64,000 bases of DNA from Hyparrhenia diplandra (lineage: Eukaryota; Streptophyta; Magnoliopsida; Poales; Poaceae), in contig JADLZK010007810.1 in assembly GCA_015847255.1 (NCBI GenBank), positions 1 through 64,000 on the forward strand, in the 5' to 3' direction. Below are positions 1-9,842 of this stretch, in pieces. The position numbers and the translations under genes are program-made. Every line of letters starts with the position of its first letter. The stretch's first letter is position 1. The notes under the pieces were generated by a model that saw only the letters and a program-made list of their open reading frames with translations, did not search any database and had not been told where the DNA came from.

Positions 1-241
1 CCTCCGTCCCAAAAATAAACGGCGTTTTGGGTTTTTCGTCTCACGAAGTTTGACTCGATTTATAGAAAAATACATAGAAGATTTAAATCTCCAAATAAAT
101 TTGTTAAAAACTAGATCAAAAAGATCTTTCCAATGATACTAATTATGTAATATAAATATTAATCCTATTTTTAATATATAATCGCTTGGGTAGATGTTTT
201 CTCGAAGCGCAAACGTCATTTATTTTTCGGACGGAGGGAGT
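1..241. mobile_element. Stowaway-type MITE (left end at or beyond window start)
   Basis: AT-rich element with terminal inverted repeats of the Stowaway (Tc1/mariner MITE) type: it opens with CCTCCGTCCCAAAAATAA and closes with TTTTTCGGACGGAGGGAGTA. The outermost bases of the left repeat lie outside the window, so the TA target duplication cannot be checked on that side. No coding potential. A related, more decayed copy in the opposite orientation follows at about 445-640. Confidence 0.85.
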
Positions 242-444
242 AAGACTCAGCATGCGCTACTACTGTAGTATATATATAAATGCCATTGTGCATGCTGAGA
301 TCGATCGAGCGCTCAAATATTGAACTGTACCGTACGTAGTACGTGGTGCCTATTCACCCACCTGAGTCGTCCTTACTGTCGAGGATGGATTGACGAGTGC
401 CCAAAACCCACAGCAAATAAACAGGCCTAGGCATACGTAGTACT

Positions 445-640
445 CCCTTTGTCCGGTTGTCACTACGACATAGAACGGAAATCTTAGAGCAATTATATAT
501 AAAAAATATATATAAATATTTATACGAAGCAATTAGTATCGCCGGAAGGATCTTTTAAGTCTAGTTTTTTTTAACAAATTTATTTGAAGATTTAAATAAT
601 GCACAAATTTTTACAAATTGAGTTAAACTTAAGCGGCGTA
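445..640. mobile_element. Degenerate Stowaway-like MITE, opposite orientation
   Basis: Begins ACTCCCTTTGTCCGG and its reverse complement shares several blocks with the first MITE (for example TTTAAATCTTCAAATAAATT against TTTAAATCTCCAAATAAATT, and CAAATAAATTTGTTAAAAA). The far terminal repeat is not recognisable, so the right boundary is approximate. Confidence 0.6.
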
Positions 641-1062
641 TCCGGCGGTGACAACCTTTTTAAGGCGAGAGGAATGCGTCGGTGGCACCTCATTTACCGT
701 GTGTTTGGTTGGGGCGGGCGAGCGGTTTAAGGTCGAACCCCCTTTTTTTGGGTGTTTGGATGGAGGAAAGGGGGACGAAAGCCACCCGGGAGGGAATATT
801 CCGCGAAGATGCGGTGCGGCTCCGTCCCGGAGTCAAAATCTGGCGGAGGAGCCAACCCGCGCGGGGTTCGGCCGCGGCTACGGCTCCGTCTTAGTCCTCA
901 CGGCGAAAGGCAGCGTCCGCGCTTAAGGCGAGTCCGGGGCTGGCGCCCATCCATGAATCCACGAGCGGCGGAGCTCACCCAGCAGGGGCTAGCGGGCCGC
1001 GGAGAAGCGTTCGCCCGCCATGGCGCCGCCGTGGAGGAAGGCGGAGCGCATGAAAGGTCCTA
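641..1062. other. GC-rich stretch, no gene recognised
   Basis: A short GC-rich segment with several overlapping open frames in all directions, none of which shows a recognisable domain. I see no splice-supported gene here. Confidence 0.4.
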
Positions 1063-2060
1063 ATGGCTAGAGGGGGAGGGGTGAATAGCCTATTAAAAAA
1101 ATTCTTGCACAACACTAAACAACCGAAGTTAGACAATAAGGTGGCGAAGCTAAATAAGCGATGCAACAAACTAATTATGCAAGCCTCCTAGCAATTCTAG
1201 TAATAATTCTAATATCTCTAATCACAAGCAATGTCTAGGTTGCTAAGTTACTCCGTGGTTGGTTCATTTGGCTTTTGCCACTTCAAACTTGTTCTCTGGG
1301 TCACAACCCACACTTCTCTATTGATTGACTTGAGGTGTGCGGTCATTTTTCACCTTCCAATAGGCAAAGTTGGTGCCATCGAAAAGGTGGCGCCTTCTTG
1401 GTGTTGTTGACATGAAAAATTCAACGTCATTTTGTCACCGTAGTATGTTAAGCCTTCTAAATACGGTGCCTGCTTTCAGATACCCAAGAACAATGGCTAG
1501 AGGGGGTGAATAGCCTATTAAAATTCTTGCAACAAATAGAGTTAGACGTGGCCGAGAAGCTAAATAGCGATGCAACAAACTAATTATACAAAACCTCACA
1601 GCAATTCTAGTAATTCTAATATCTCTAATCACAAGCAATGTCTAGGTTGCTAAGTTACTCCTAGGTGGACAAGATATACTAACTAATTCTACCACTAGGA
1701 GCTAACAAGGCCTAAACTAACTAAGCAAGCTACTCACACTAAGCACCCTAACAAGATATACTACCAAAGTAATGCAAAGGAGTGCTAGAATACAATACCA
1801 CCGGTGTAATTAGCCGAGGAGTTGTAGCCAATCAAGTGATCACGCGAAATCTCCAGCGGTAAGAACAAGTGACCGCGATGATTTTTCACCACGGGGTTCA
1901 CGTGCTTCTTGGGCAAACTAGTCCGTTATTTGGTGACACACCCACTTGATGGTTGCTAAGCTTAATGGCCGGTGCCAAATCCCCGGGTGGGAGCTCAAGC
2001 GCCCCAATCCAACCGGCCAATGAGTATAGTTGAGTGTAACCCGCGTTGATGTCCCAATCC
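1063..2060 (-). mobile_element. Reverse-oriented LTR-retrotransposon end fragments, two partial copies
   Basis: Two related segments, about 1063-1260 and 1494-1666, both begin ATGGCTAGAGGGGG(T)GAATAGCC and share AGCGATGCAACAAACTAATTA, TAATATCTCTAATCACAAGC and AATGTCTAGGTTGCTAAGTT. The first motif is the reverse complement of the TATTCACCCCCCTCTAG signature that also ends the LTR at 23390. This suggests two 3' LTR ends lying in reverse, the second continuing to about 2060. No coding sequence and no intact boundaries. Confidence 0.5.
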
Positions 2061-2336
2061 AACCGGGGCGAGTTCTTGTTTTTCTTTCTTTTGTGTTTTG
2101 TTGTGTTTTTGCATTTTTGTACTGCCTTCTTGGCTTCTCCTTCTTTTAATATAGCGGCAGCTCTTCGCCGGAGGTTCGTTTCAAAAAAAAAAAAAAATAC
2201 ATACTACAACAACGAGATAGCGAGGCGGTGGTAACCGTGTTATTTGTATTCACATGAGTTGTGATAGCTATATGGTAAAAAGGGCATGTGGAAAGTTCAC
2301 TTTCGAGAGTTACAAGCCACAAAGGACCACCGCCCA

Positions 2337-2675
2337 CTGTGAACAGATCATAGATCAGCTGGTTGGGTTCTTTGTGGTGGAAACTGCCCCCGGGGTTCAA
2401 GTCCTCGACTTGGCACTTTGTTGGTCTAATTTTTATTTCAAGATTTTCCCCGTTATGCATTAATTAAGTGGTAGGCGACGTCCTCGTCGATAGCGAGACG
2501 GTTGTGGGGATTTTCCGGCGCTATATATGCATTAAGTGGTATGCGACCCCATCGACAGCGAGATGGCTGTGGTGACTTCGTGAACTTCGAGATTGCTCGT
2601 AGGGAGTGAGTGTTCGTGCGTGTTGAGCGCCTGCGCGTTGTACCGACCGTAATCACAAAAAAAAAAAAAAAAAAA
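2337..2675 (+). mobile_element. tRNA-derived SINE of the grass type
   Basis: The head has RNA polymerase III promoter-like boxes: an A-box-like ATCAGCTGGTTGGG and a B-box-like GGGGTTCAAGTCCTC. The body has two copies of a motif like GTGGTAGGCGACG...CGATAGCGAGACGG...TGTGG. The tail is a run of A at 2657-2676. An 8-bp direct repeat ACCGCCCA flanks it (2329-2336 and 2676-2683), as expected from target-primed insertion. The body resembles the widespread grass SINE with GTGGGAGGCGACG blocks; that family match is from memory. Confidence 0.7.
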
Positions 2676-2683
2676 ACCGCCCA

Positions 2684-5430
2684 ATCTCAATAAACGGCAC
2701 AGGCTACCACCGGCTAGGCCCTATTTTGTGGCTTGTGAGTCTTAAAAGTGAAATTTCCACATGTCCTTATGACCATGTGTGTTCATATAGGAATGTGCTC
2801 GATCACATGGATTAATTAAAGTAAATCGATGAACACGTACATACGTGTCTCGCCGCAGCAGTTCGTCGATTTCCTTTAACTTTGGGTACGTGGGGCTCTT
2901 GTATCCCCTCTCTTCTGCATCCACCCACCGTATCAGCATCACGGGAGACTTGCATTTGCATGTGGCAGCACCCATGTCGTCTTCTGTTCACCGCATGTAC
3001 GTTGCTCGATGTGTGCGCTTCGATTCGGCTCTCTCTGGCCGACCGTCTGACTGGCTTTCACCCATTGGCCGCCCACTACGCCGGCAGGTCGACTGTCCCA
3101 GCAGCTGCCGCAAAAGCCTCCTACTCTACTCCAAGGCGTTGCTCGATCGCTCGCACGGATGTCGTTTAACGTCAACCTGGAACGCCCAGGCCGGATGTGG
3201 AGAACGCGCGAGAGGGGGACCGGACGATCGACACGACGCATCAGCTGGCCGACGGCTGACCGGTGACCAGTAGTGCGCAACCACGTGCTGGAGACGCTGC
3301 AGGCGCCACGGGCGACGACACTACGTACAGCACGGCTGCGTTTACGTGTACGACGCTGGCCGCGCGCGCGAGACAGCTCCGGCGAGGCCCCGGCCCGGGC
3401 AAGCCGCCGGCTCCGGCGCCGGCCGGCTGCAGCCTGCGAGCGCATCGGTTGTCGTGGACTCTGGGGCTGCGTGCGTACGTGGTCGGTCGCGGTGGATCGG
3501 AGTGTGCGCGGCGGGCACGGCCCCACGCCGGTGCACTCGCTCGCGCGCGCACGCATGCAGCTGGTGTCTCATGCAGCCACATGCCCACAGCCGGCCGGTG
3601 GACATGCATTTATGTGCATGTGTACGACTTGTGTTCCTGCCAAGCAGCTGGCGGCGCTGGCTGTGGCTGATGAGCGAGGCGGCCGTGCACGTAGTTCCCG
3701 GCCGGCTCACGCGCGCGGACTGTACTTGCTGCATGCGCTAACTCCTGGACACGGTCGATCCGTTGCATTAGTGCATTACCTATCTCACGCGCGCGGACTG
3801 TACTTGCTGCATGCGCTAACTCCTGGACATGGTCGATCCGTTGCATTAGTGCATTACCTATCTCTCTGTACAGTGCACTACTTGCGTTCAGTAAAAGATC
3901 CTGACATGTCTCTCTCCGGCAATCTTGAATAAAATGTATTCTCCGTTGAAAAAAAAAATACAATTCTAGCTTCAAACTTGGAAGTTTATCCAGGTCCAAA
4001 GCTAGAATTACTAGGTATTTTGATGTAGGAAGTACATACATGAACTTATACTTGTCTCCACTTCTTCGACCAACGTCTACTAGCTCGGTAAATTGATATG
4101 TAGCTGTTGACGACGTGGTCACGTGGGAGCTGACAAAGTTGAGGCTAGCTCACTCTCACCGCAAGCTGCACATATATACTCCTCTCCTCTCCTCCGACCC
4201 ACATGGCTTTGATAATCGATGTGGCCACCGAGACGATAAGATCGTCGGCCTAGTTTTAGACCCTCGATCGGGCGTACGTGCTGTGCTTTACACACGTATA
4301 TTATTGTTGCGAGCTCGCCAACTTGCACAAGCATGCGCGGTAGCTGCTCCCTGGAAGCACACGCATCCCGAGAGGGAACAAACGGATGGCCACGATGAGG
4401 CCCTTCACGTGGCACGCCTGATTGATCTCGTCCGATCCGTCTATCCATAATAGTGGACGCCGTCGGCCGTTGGCATGCAAGCATGCTAGCTAGCTATACT
4501 AGGAGGTAATGACGACAAATGCGTGTGGCCACTTGTTCATCTCTTGAGCTCATCGATCTCACTCTAGGGTTTAGGGCCGGTCAGAGCTACCACACTTTTG
4601 CATTGACCTAGATTCTCCTCGGGTGAGGTGACATATGGAATCTGCAAAGTGATGACCGGAAACAGCTCGTGATGTTCCGTAATGTTCCATGGCATATGCG
4701 TACATACAGCAACTGAAAGCAAAGTTGCCGGGACAAGAATTGAATTTCCGTGTTCAAGCCCCGTACACGGTCCATTTCTCACTTCAGAGGACACGTTGCT
4801 GGGATGGAAAATTGGCCCAAAACTTCGGCCGCAACGCCTACTTGGGCCCAATGAAGAAGAATGTTTTCGGCCCCCTCCCACAGTCCACGGACCACAGCAC
4901 ATCGATCGTCCCTGACCCAAATAATAATGGGTCGTCCAGCCCATGGGAGCCTGGTTCGGATCCTGTCCACGCCACACCACTTATCCTGTTCCTGTCTCTG
5001 TCTGTGGCCTGACATGTCGTGCCCAGCCCGATATATCGGACCGTGCTTTTACCGGGCCTGTGCTGGGCCGAGCCAACCGGCCTGTTTTTCCATCTATAGC
5101 GAGCCGCACTGCCGAAAAAAAAAAAACATCTCCTGTGACCGGCCTGCTGGCTGCAGCCATTCTGTTGGCATTGCAGCATCGTTAGTTGTAGTTGTAGAGA
5201 CCTGCCTCGGCGTCTTTCCCCACACCTGCCAATGTGAACGGCACCTGATGCTCCCGGCGACCTTTTCCCAGTCATCGAATCCGTTCATATCCCCGACCCC
5301 CCACGGGCGAATTAACAAGATATCTTTTGGAATCGGCTGCCACGCACTCCTGGGGGGTCCGTCCTTGGCCGTAACGTGGAAAACGGGAGCCAGGCAGCAT
5401 CTGTTCCCTTCTTCAGCAAATCGATCAGCA
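2684..5430. other. Intergenic, no gene supported
   Basis: Apart from the tandem duplication at 3706-3861 I find no supported feature. The GC-rich part (3000-3700) has long overlapping open frames on both strands with low-complexity Arg/Ala-rich translations and no domain, which is typical of high-GC non-coding DNA. At 5431 there is ATG followed directly by GTGAGT, which could be a first-exon start codon and splice donor, but no downstream exon is evident. Confidence 0.5.
3706..3861. repeat. Tandem duplication, two 78-bp units
   Basis: The unit starting CTCACGCGCGCGGACTG occurs at 3706 and again at 3784, exactly 78 bp later, and ends ...TTAGTGCATTACCTAT. I see a single mismatch (GGACACGG against GGACATGG), so the duplication is recent. 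Confidence 0.95.
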
Positions 5431-5436
5431 ATGGTG

Positions 5437-6560
5437 AGTCATCACTAGATTACTTCCCCTGGAACTGGAATATTCGTTATCAAGTGTGTACGTACGCTCA
5501 AAGCTTCAGCTTCTAATAATCTTGTAGAGCATTCCAACTTCTGGCACATGGTGCTAGTGTCATCTGGAGATTGATGAAGAGAACAAACGTACAGCGAGTG
5601 GAAACACACTTGAGCTAGCTAGCGTGCTTTCGTGCATCCCATAGCTGTCTTTCGTGTTCTCGAAACCTACAAGAGCGTGCTTAGAATGACAGGTTTGCGA
5701 TGGAATAGTTTCAGACTTTTAGTTGTTCCAAGCAAAAGCAAAATTGCAAAAACAATTCTGAAAATCCAACAATAAAAACCTCAGCAGGAAATCAAGAAAT
5801 ACAATTATATGAATAATACTGAAGAGCAGCATAGGTGCAGAGTATTGGTATTTTGCTTCTCATTCCTGATGTCCATACATAAGGTCTCTTTCTGAAGACA
5901 GAGTCATTGAGAGGTAACAGGTGAGCAATCCAGAAGGGGATGAATGTGAATAATGCTTGTGTAAATTTTCAACTTGGAATATATATTATTCAACACCTGC
6001 GAATGGGGTTTCTTTCGTGGTGCTCGAGTGATTCTTAAGTTAAGTTTGCACGCGCAACTCTGAATTGAAACGTTAAGCTTTTTTTATTAAAAGAGTAGGA
6101 TTGTAGAGGAAGAATACTGCTCTTTTTGACCAAAGAAAGCATTCTTTTCCTGCTAACTTCCCTTGCTTGGTTCATTACCTTTTCTGCATTCCAATGCTTA
6201 ACAAGCTACAATGTCCCTTGCAAACTCAGGGTCAGGAGCTAGCTTGGAAAGTGGCTATGCTCCAGAAATTTTCAACTGGGGCCCATACATACACAAGTTT
6301 GCACCAAGCCCAATAAGCTAGCTCCATCCATCTATGATTTATCTTCAGTGAGCATGTGGTTTTGGATTATGGAACAAGGATTGTGTAGCATGGAACCAGA
6401 GCAAAGGTAACATGCGTACAAGAAGAGTAGAAGACCTTCCAGTTGTATTGAGATGGAAGGCATAACTAAAGAATTGAAGTCCAAAGACTACTTACTGTAT
6501 TGAGATGCCATCTTCCTCCACAACAATATTGGGGGAAAGCTTGCATTGAGGACCTGAAAC
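5437..6560. other. Intergenic / distal 3' flank of the ERF gene, no gene seen
   Basis: AT-rich, with no long open frame on either strand. On the minus strand an AATAAA-like hexamer lies near 6573-6578, so the 3' UTR of the ERF gene may run from 7011 to roughly there. Nothing else is recognised. Confidence 0.4.
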
Positions 6561-7011
6561 CGGCCATGATTTTATTTCTCTGCTGTGACAGTGTAGAAGC
6601 ACTACTGGAAACAGAGACAACCATTTGTAATCACTGACAAATTCAAATTCAGAACTAGCCAACGGTAGTTACATGATAGTACTCCATTACACACACCCTC
6701 AACTGGCCCTGCCGGGAGAGAAAAAACAGCCGGTGAACCAGGAGACACACTAGGTACACGACGCTAATGAATAATCTTAATACAACAATAACACTACTCC
6801 AATGGAAAAGCTTGAGCTTAAACCCTCCTTAATGTCCTCTACGTCCGACGAACTCGTTAAACCCTACTCGCAGTCGCTACGGCCGATGTCTAATATTCCA
6901 TCAGATCCGAAGCGGCTACGGCTAATTAATTAAATCAATCCATTGACAAAAATTACAGCGCGTGATTGAGCTTGAGCTTGTGCTTGTGCTTGTTCTTGTT
7001 GTTGGGGTTTA

Positions 7012-8055
7012 TCACGAGAGGATGGAGTCCCAGTCGATCTCCCAGGACGGGTACTTGTTGAGGTGCAGGGCGGCGGCGGCGGACTCGTCCCACGGCGCCT
7101 CCGTGAAGTCCAGGCTCGCCATCTCGGGATGGTGCTGCTGCTGCTGCTGGAACGACACCGGGAGGGAGCTGGAAGGAGGCGAGCCGGCGGAGTGTACCGA
7201 CTCGTCGCCCTCCGTCGTGGTCGTGGACGCCGAGGCCTTGGGCGAGTCCGGGGTTGCGGCCTTGGCGGGCTCGGCGGTGAGGCCCTGGCAGATGGCGGTG
7301 AGCTTGGCGTCGACGGAGGCGTCGAGCGGGCCGGCGAGGTGCTTGCCCCCGCGGCGGAGTGACGGGAAGTTGAGGCGCGCCGCGTCGCCGCGGAGGCGGA
7401 AGGCCGCCTTGTCGTAGGCGAGCGCGGCGTCCTCGGCGGAGTCGAAGGTGCCGAGCCACAGCCGCGTCCGGTTCCTGGGCAGCCGGATCTCCGCCACCCA
7501 CTTGCCCCAGTGCCGCTGCCGGACGCCGCGGTACAGCTTGGCCGACGGTGGCGCCCCGGCGTGCTTCATGGGCTGCGCACGCGGGCCGAGGAACGACGCC
7601 GCTGCTGCCAGCAGGCCCCTCTGGTGCTGCTGCTGCTGATGCTGCGCCAAGAGCTGCGCCTGGAACTCGTCGATTTGCGCCAGACTCAGGTGGTTCAGCG
7701 CCGACATGGCGTCCACCGACGACGTCGGGTACGCCGCCGCCGGAGAGGCGTACGACGAGGAGGATTGCGGCAGAGGTGGGAGCTGCGAGAAGGAGGTGGT
7801 CGCGATGGCGGTGGGAGCAGGAGGTGGTGGTGGCGGGAGCGAGGTGTATGAGGATGTGGCGGGGAGGTAGTAGGAATCTTGAGGCAGAGCAGAGGAGTAG
7901 GGGTAGGAATAGGAGAAGGAGAAGGGAGATGTGGTGGAGGAGGTGGGTGAAGAAGCACTCCGGATAAAAGGTTCGAGTGCTTTCATGAGCTCCTGGTCCG
8001 AGGAGGACGACGAGGAGGAGCTCAGCTGGTTTGTGTACAAATCTATGGCTGCCAT
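7012..8055 (-). CDS. AP2/ERF transcription factor, RAP2-4 / DREB A-6 group
   Basis: A single-exon 347-aa protein expected to act in the nucleus as a DNA-binding transcription factor. One AP2 domain spans about residues 174-232 with the family signature YRGVRQRHWGKWVAEIR, then RLWLGTFDSAEDAALAYD and LRGDAARLNFP. The N-terminal half is rich in Ser/Pro/Gln (poly-Ser at 12-19, poly-Pro at 74-79, a Gln/His tract near 138-145) and carries a conserved-looking block LNHLSLAQIDEFQAQLL. The C terminus ends WEIDWDSILS, a tail known from the RAP2-4 group of ERF proteins, whose members are linked to drought, cold and ethylene responses. The start ATG at 8055 has no competing upstream in-frame ATG in a spliced leader that I can see. 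A 5'UTR intron and a TATA box upstream support a real transcription unit. A hAT transposon lies just upstream of that TATA box. Confidence 0.95.
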   Translation of the reverse strand: MAAIDLYTNQLSSSSSSSSDQELMKALEPFIRSASSPTSSTTSPFSFSYSYPYSSALPQDSYYLPATSSYTSLPPPPPPAPTAIATTSFSQLPPLPQSSSSYASPAAAYPTSSVDAMSALNHLSLAQIDEFQAQLLAQHQQQQHQRGLLAAAASFLGPRAQPMKHAGAPPSAKLYRGVRQRHWGKWVAEIRLPRNRTRLWLGTFDSAEDAALAYDKAAFRLRGDAARLNFPSLRRGGKHLAGPLDASVDAKLTAICQGLTAEPAKAATPDSPKASASTTTTEGDESVHSAGSPPSSSLPVSFQQQQQHHPEMASLDFTEAPWDESAAAALHLNKYPSWEIDWDSILS

Positions 8056-8115
8056 TAAGAAAAAATGTTTTTTTTGTTTTGTTTTTTGTTTGCAAAAACT
8101 GAACTGAAGATGAAA

Positions 8116-8486
8116 CTAAGCGAAAAAGAAAAGAAAAAAAAGGCCTGTTTTCTTCAATAAAAGCGAAGAACAGGAGGATGGCTGGTCAATGGTTTGGTTG
8201 GTGCAGCCTGAAAGGGGGCTTAAAAACGACCCTTTCTAGGTTGCTAAAAGGAAGAAGCAAAACAAAAGAAGCTAAAAGAAACAAGAAAGCTCTACAACAA
8301 CAGACACGAACTAATCCAGGAGAGAAAAAAGGTTCTCTGGATATCTGTTTTCCCTAGAGAGGAAGACGAAGCGTTCGAAATAAAAGCTCCGACGATCTTT
8401 TCCGGTCACACTTTCTTGTGCTCGATCAAATAGCAGCAGCAAGAAAGGCTTCCTAGGCTTCTAGGATAAGGGTTCAGAGAACAAAC
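8116..8486 (-). other. Predicted 5'UTR intron of the ERF gene
   Basis: On the minus strand a donor GGCAGCAG|GTTTGT lies at 8486-8485. A strong polypyrimidine tract, TTTTTTTCTTTTCTTTTTCG, leads to an acceptor CTTAG at 8116. Removing this 371-nt segment brings the promoter-proximal leader close to the ATG at 8055. This is inference from splice signals only. Confidence 0.6.
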
Positions 8487-8700
8487 CTGCTGCCACCGTG
8501 CGCGCGGTGGCTCGTCGTCGTCGTTGCCGTGGTGGTGGTGGATCGCTCAGCCTCACCGGGGAAGTGGAGTGGGTTCTGGGCTGGGTTGCTGGAGGGGATG
8601 ATGGCCGGAGGATGGAGAAGGGGAAGGAAGGCTTGTGCGTGTGGGAGTGGTGGGGGCGGATGAGTCTCTCTTGGGGATTGCTGGCCACCGGTGCTGCTGT

Positions 8701-8709
8701 TTATATAGC
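8701..8709 (-). promoter_or_regulatory. TATA box of the ERF gene
   Basis: The minus-strand sequence GGCTATATAAACAG has a consensus TATA box. It lies about 215 nt upstream of the predicted 5'UTR intron donor, so transcription would start near 8670. The hAT element starts only about 30 bp further upstream. Confidence 0.7.
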
Positions 8710-8739
8710 CGGGGCTGCAACTGCCTGCAAGTGGCGGGT

Positions 8740-9645
8740 ATAGATGTCCAACGGGCCGGCCCGGTACCGCCCGTGGCCCGCCGGGCCGGACCGGGCCGGC
8801 CCGTTGCGGGCCGCTACGGGCTACGGGCTGCGCGGGCCGTGCCACCTACGGGCTCGGGCGCGCCCTCGCCCATGGCCCGGTCCGTGGGTCATTTTGCCGC
8901 CCACGGGCCACCGATCCACGGGCCGGGCGCCACAGCCCACTTTTTTTTTTTTTTTTTTTTTTTTTGAGAATTGCCCGCTAGGTGAAAAAGCAGAGAAGAA
9001 AAAAAGAAATCGCAGTCGCGGCCATGGCATCGCTGGGCCGCCACCGCCGCCGCCGCCGCGCCGCCGCCGCTTCGCTGCCGCCGGGCCGCCGCCAAGGGCT
9101 GGCTTGCGCCGCTTCGCCGTCGCGCCGCCGCCGGGCGCGGCGCCGCCGCCGCCAAGGCTAAGGCTGCCGCCGGGCGCACCGCCGCTGCCGCGCCGCTTTC
9201 GCAAGGCGGCCGCCGCCGCCGAGCCGAGGGGGGCGCTGAAGCGGCGTGGGGGATGGGGCGCGGCGGAGTGGGGATGGTGGCGGACCGCGATCGGCGAGTG
9301 ACGTGCAGAGTGCTTGGCCTCGTGTCATGTTTCTTTTTTTTTTTTGAGAAGATACCGATGTTATGGGCTGGCCACACCCTAAGCTCACATGACACACCCT
9401 AAGGTGCTATGGGTCGGGCCAAATTTGAAACTAATGTTAATTCAACGGGCCACCATCGGGCCGCCGCCGCCAACGGATCGGGCCGGGCACCGCGTCGCTG
9501 GCCGAGGCAGGCGCCCATGGCCCCCGCCGGCCACCGGGCCGGCCGGCCGTAGCCCGCACAATACGGACCGGGCCGGCCCAGGTACCGGGCCGTTTTGTCG
9601 GGCCACGGACCGGGCCGCGGGTCACGGGCCAAATGGCCAACTATA
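8740..9645. mobile_element. Non-autonomous hAT transposon (906 bp)
   Basis: The ends are inverted repeats: the left end reads TATAGATGTCCAACGGGCC and the right end reverse-complemented reads TATAGTTGGCCATTTGGCC. It is flanked by a perfect 8-bp direct repeat GTGGCGGG (8732-8739 and 9646-9653), the target duplication length typical of hAT elements. The subterminal regions are packed with GGGCC/CGGGCC motifs on both sides. The interior is extremely GC-rich (many GCCGCC runs) and has two T runs ending in GAGA (8941 and 9332) that look like nested reverse retroposon tails. No transposase. Confidence 0.9.
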
Positions 9646-9716
9646 GTGGCGGGCAAGCATGGTGGAGCGGCCAGGACGAAACTTCGCGCGGTACTGTGAA
9701 TCAATGCTGCTGTCCC

Positions 9717-9842
9717 TGGCGCGTGGGTCCGATTGTTCTGTGCTAGCTGAACTGCCAGAGCATGAGCTGCATGACTTCCAAGCAGTGAGCGGGGCGCATG
9801 TGACGTGATGTTGCGTGTTGGTTCACACCCGAGAGCGATGAA
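9717..9842. repeat. Direct repeat copy 1 flanking the left foldback array
   Basis: About 125 bp (GCGTGGGTCCGATT...GGTTCACACCCGA) that recurs, diverged, at about 10860-10983. Shared blocks include TGAACTGCC, GCAGTGAGCGGGGC and TGGTTCACACCCGA. Confidence 0.8.

Noticed and set aside
2939..3932. Several overlapping frames of 100-220 codons on both strands
   Set aside because: No domain, no splice support, and one frame runs through the 78-bp tandem duplication. High GC explains the open frames.
6953..8095. A 380-codon open frame overlapping the ERF gene on the same strand, and frames antisense to it
   Set aside because: The translation is low-complexity Arg/Ala/Pro and overlaps the AP2 domain frame, which has a clear family match. 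It is a shadow of GC-rich coding sequence.
8744..9395. Long open frames in the GC-rich hAT interior
   Set aside because: GCCGCC repeats lack stops in several frames, the products are simple Pro/Arg/Ala strings, and the region lies inside a transposon.
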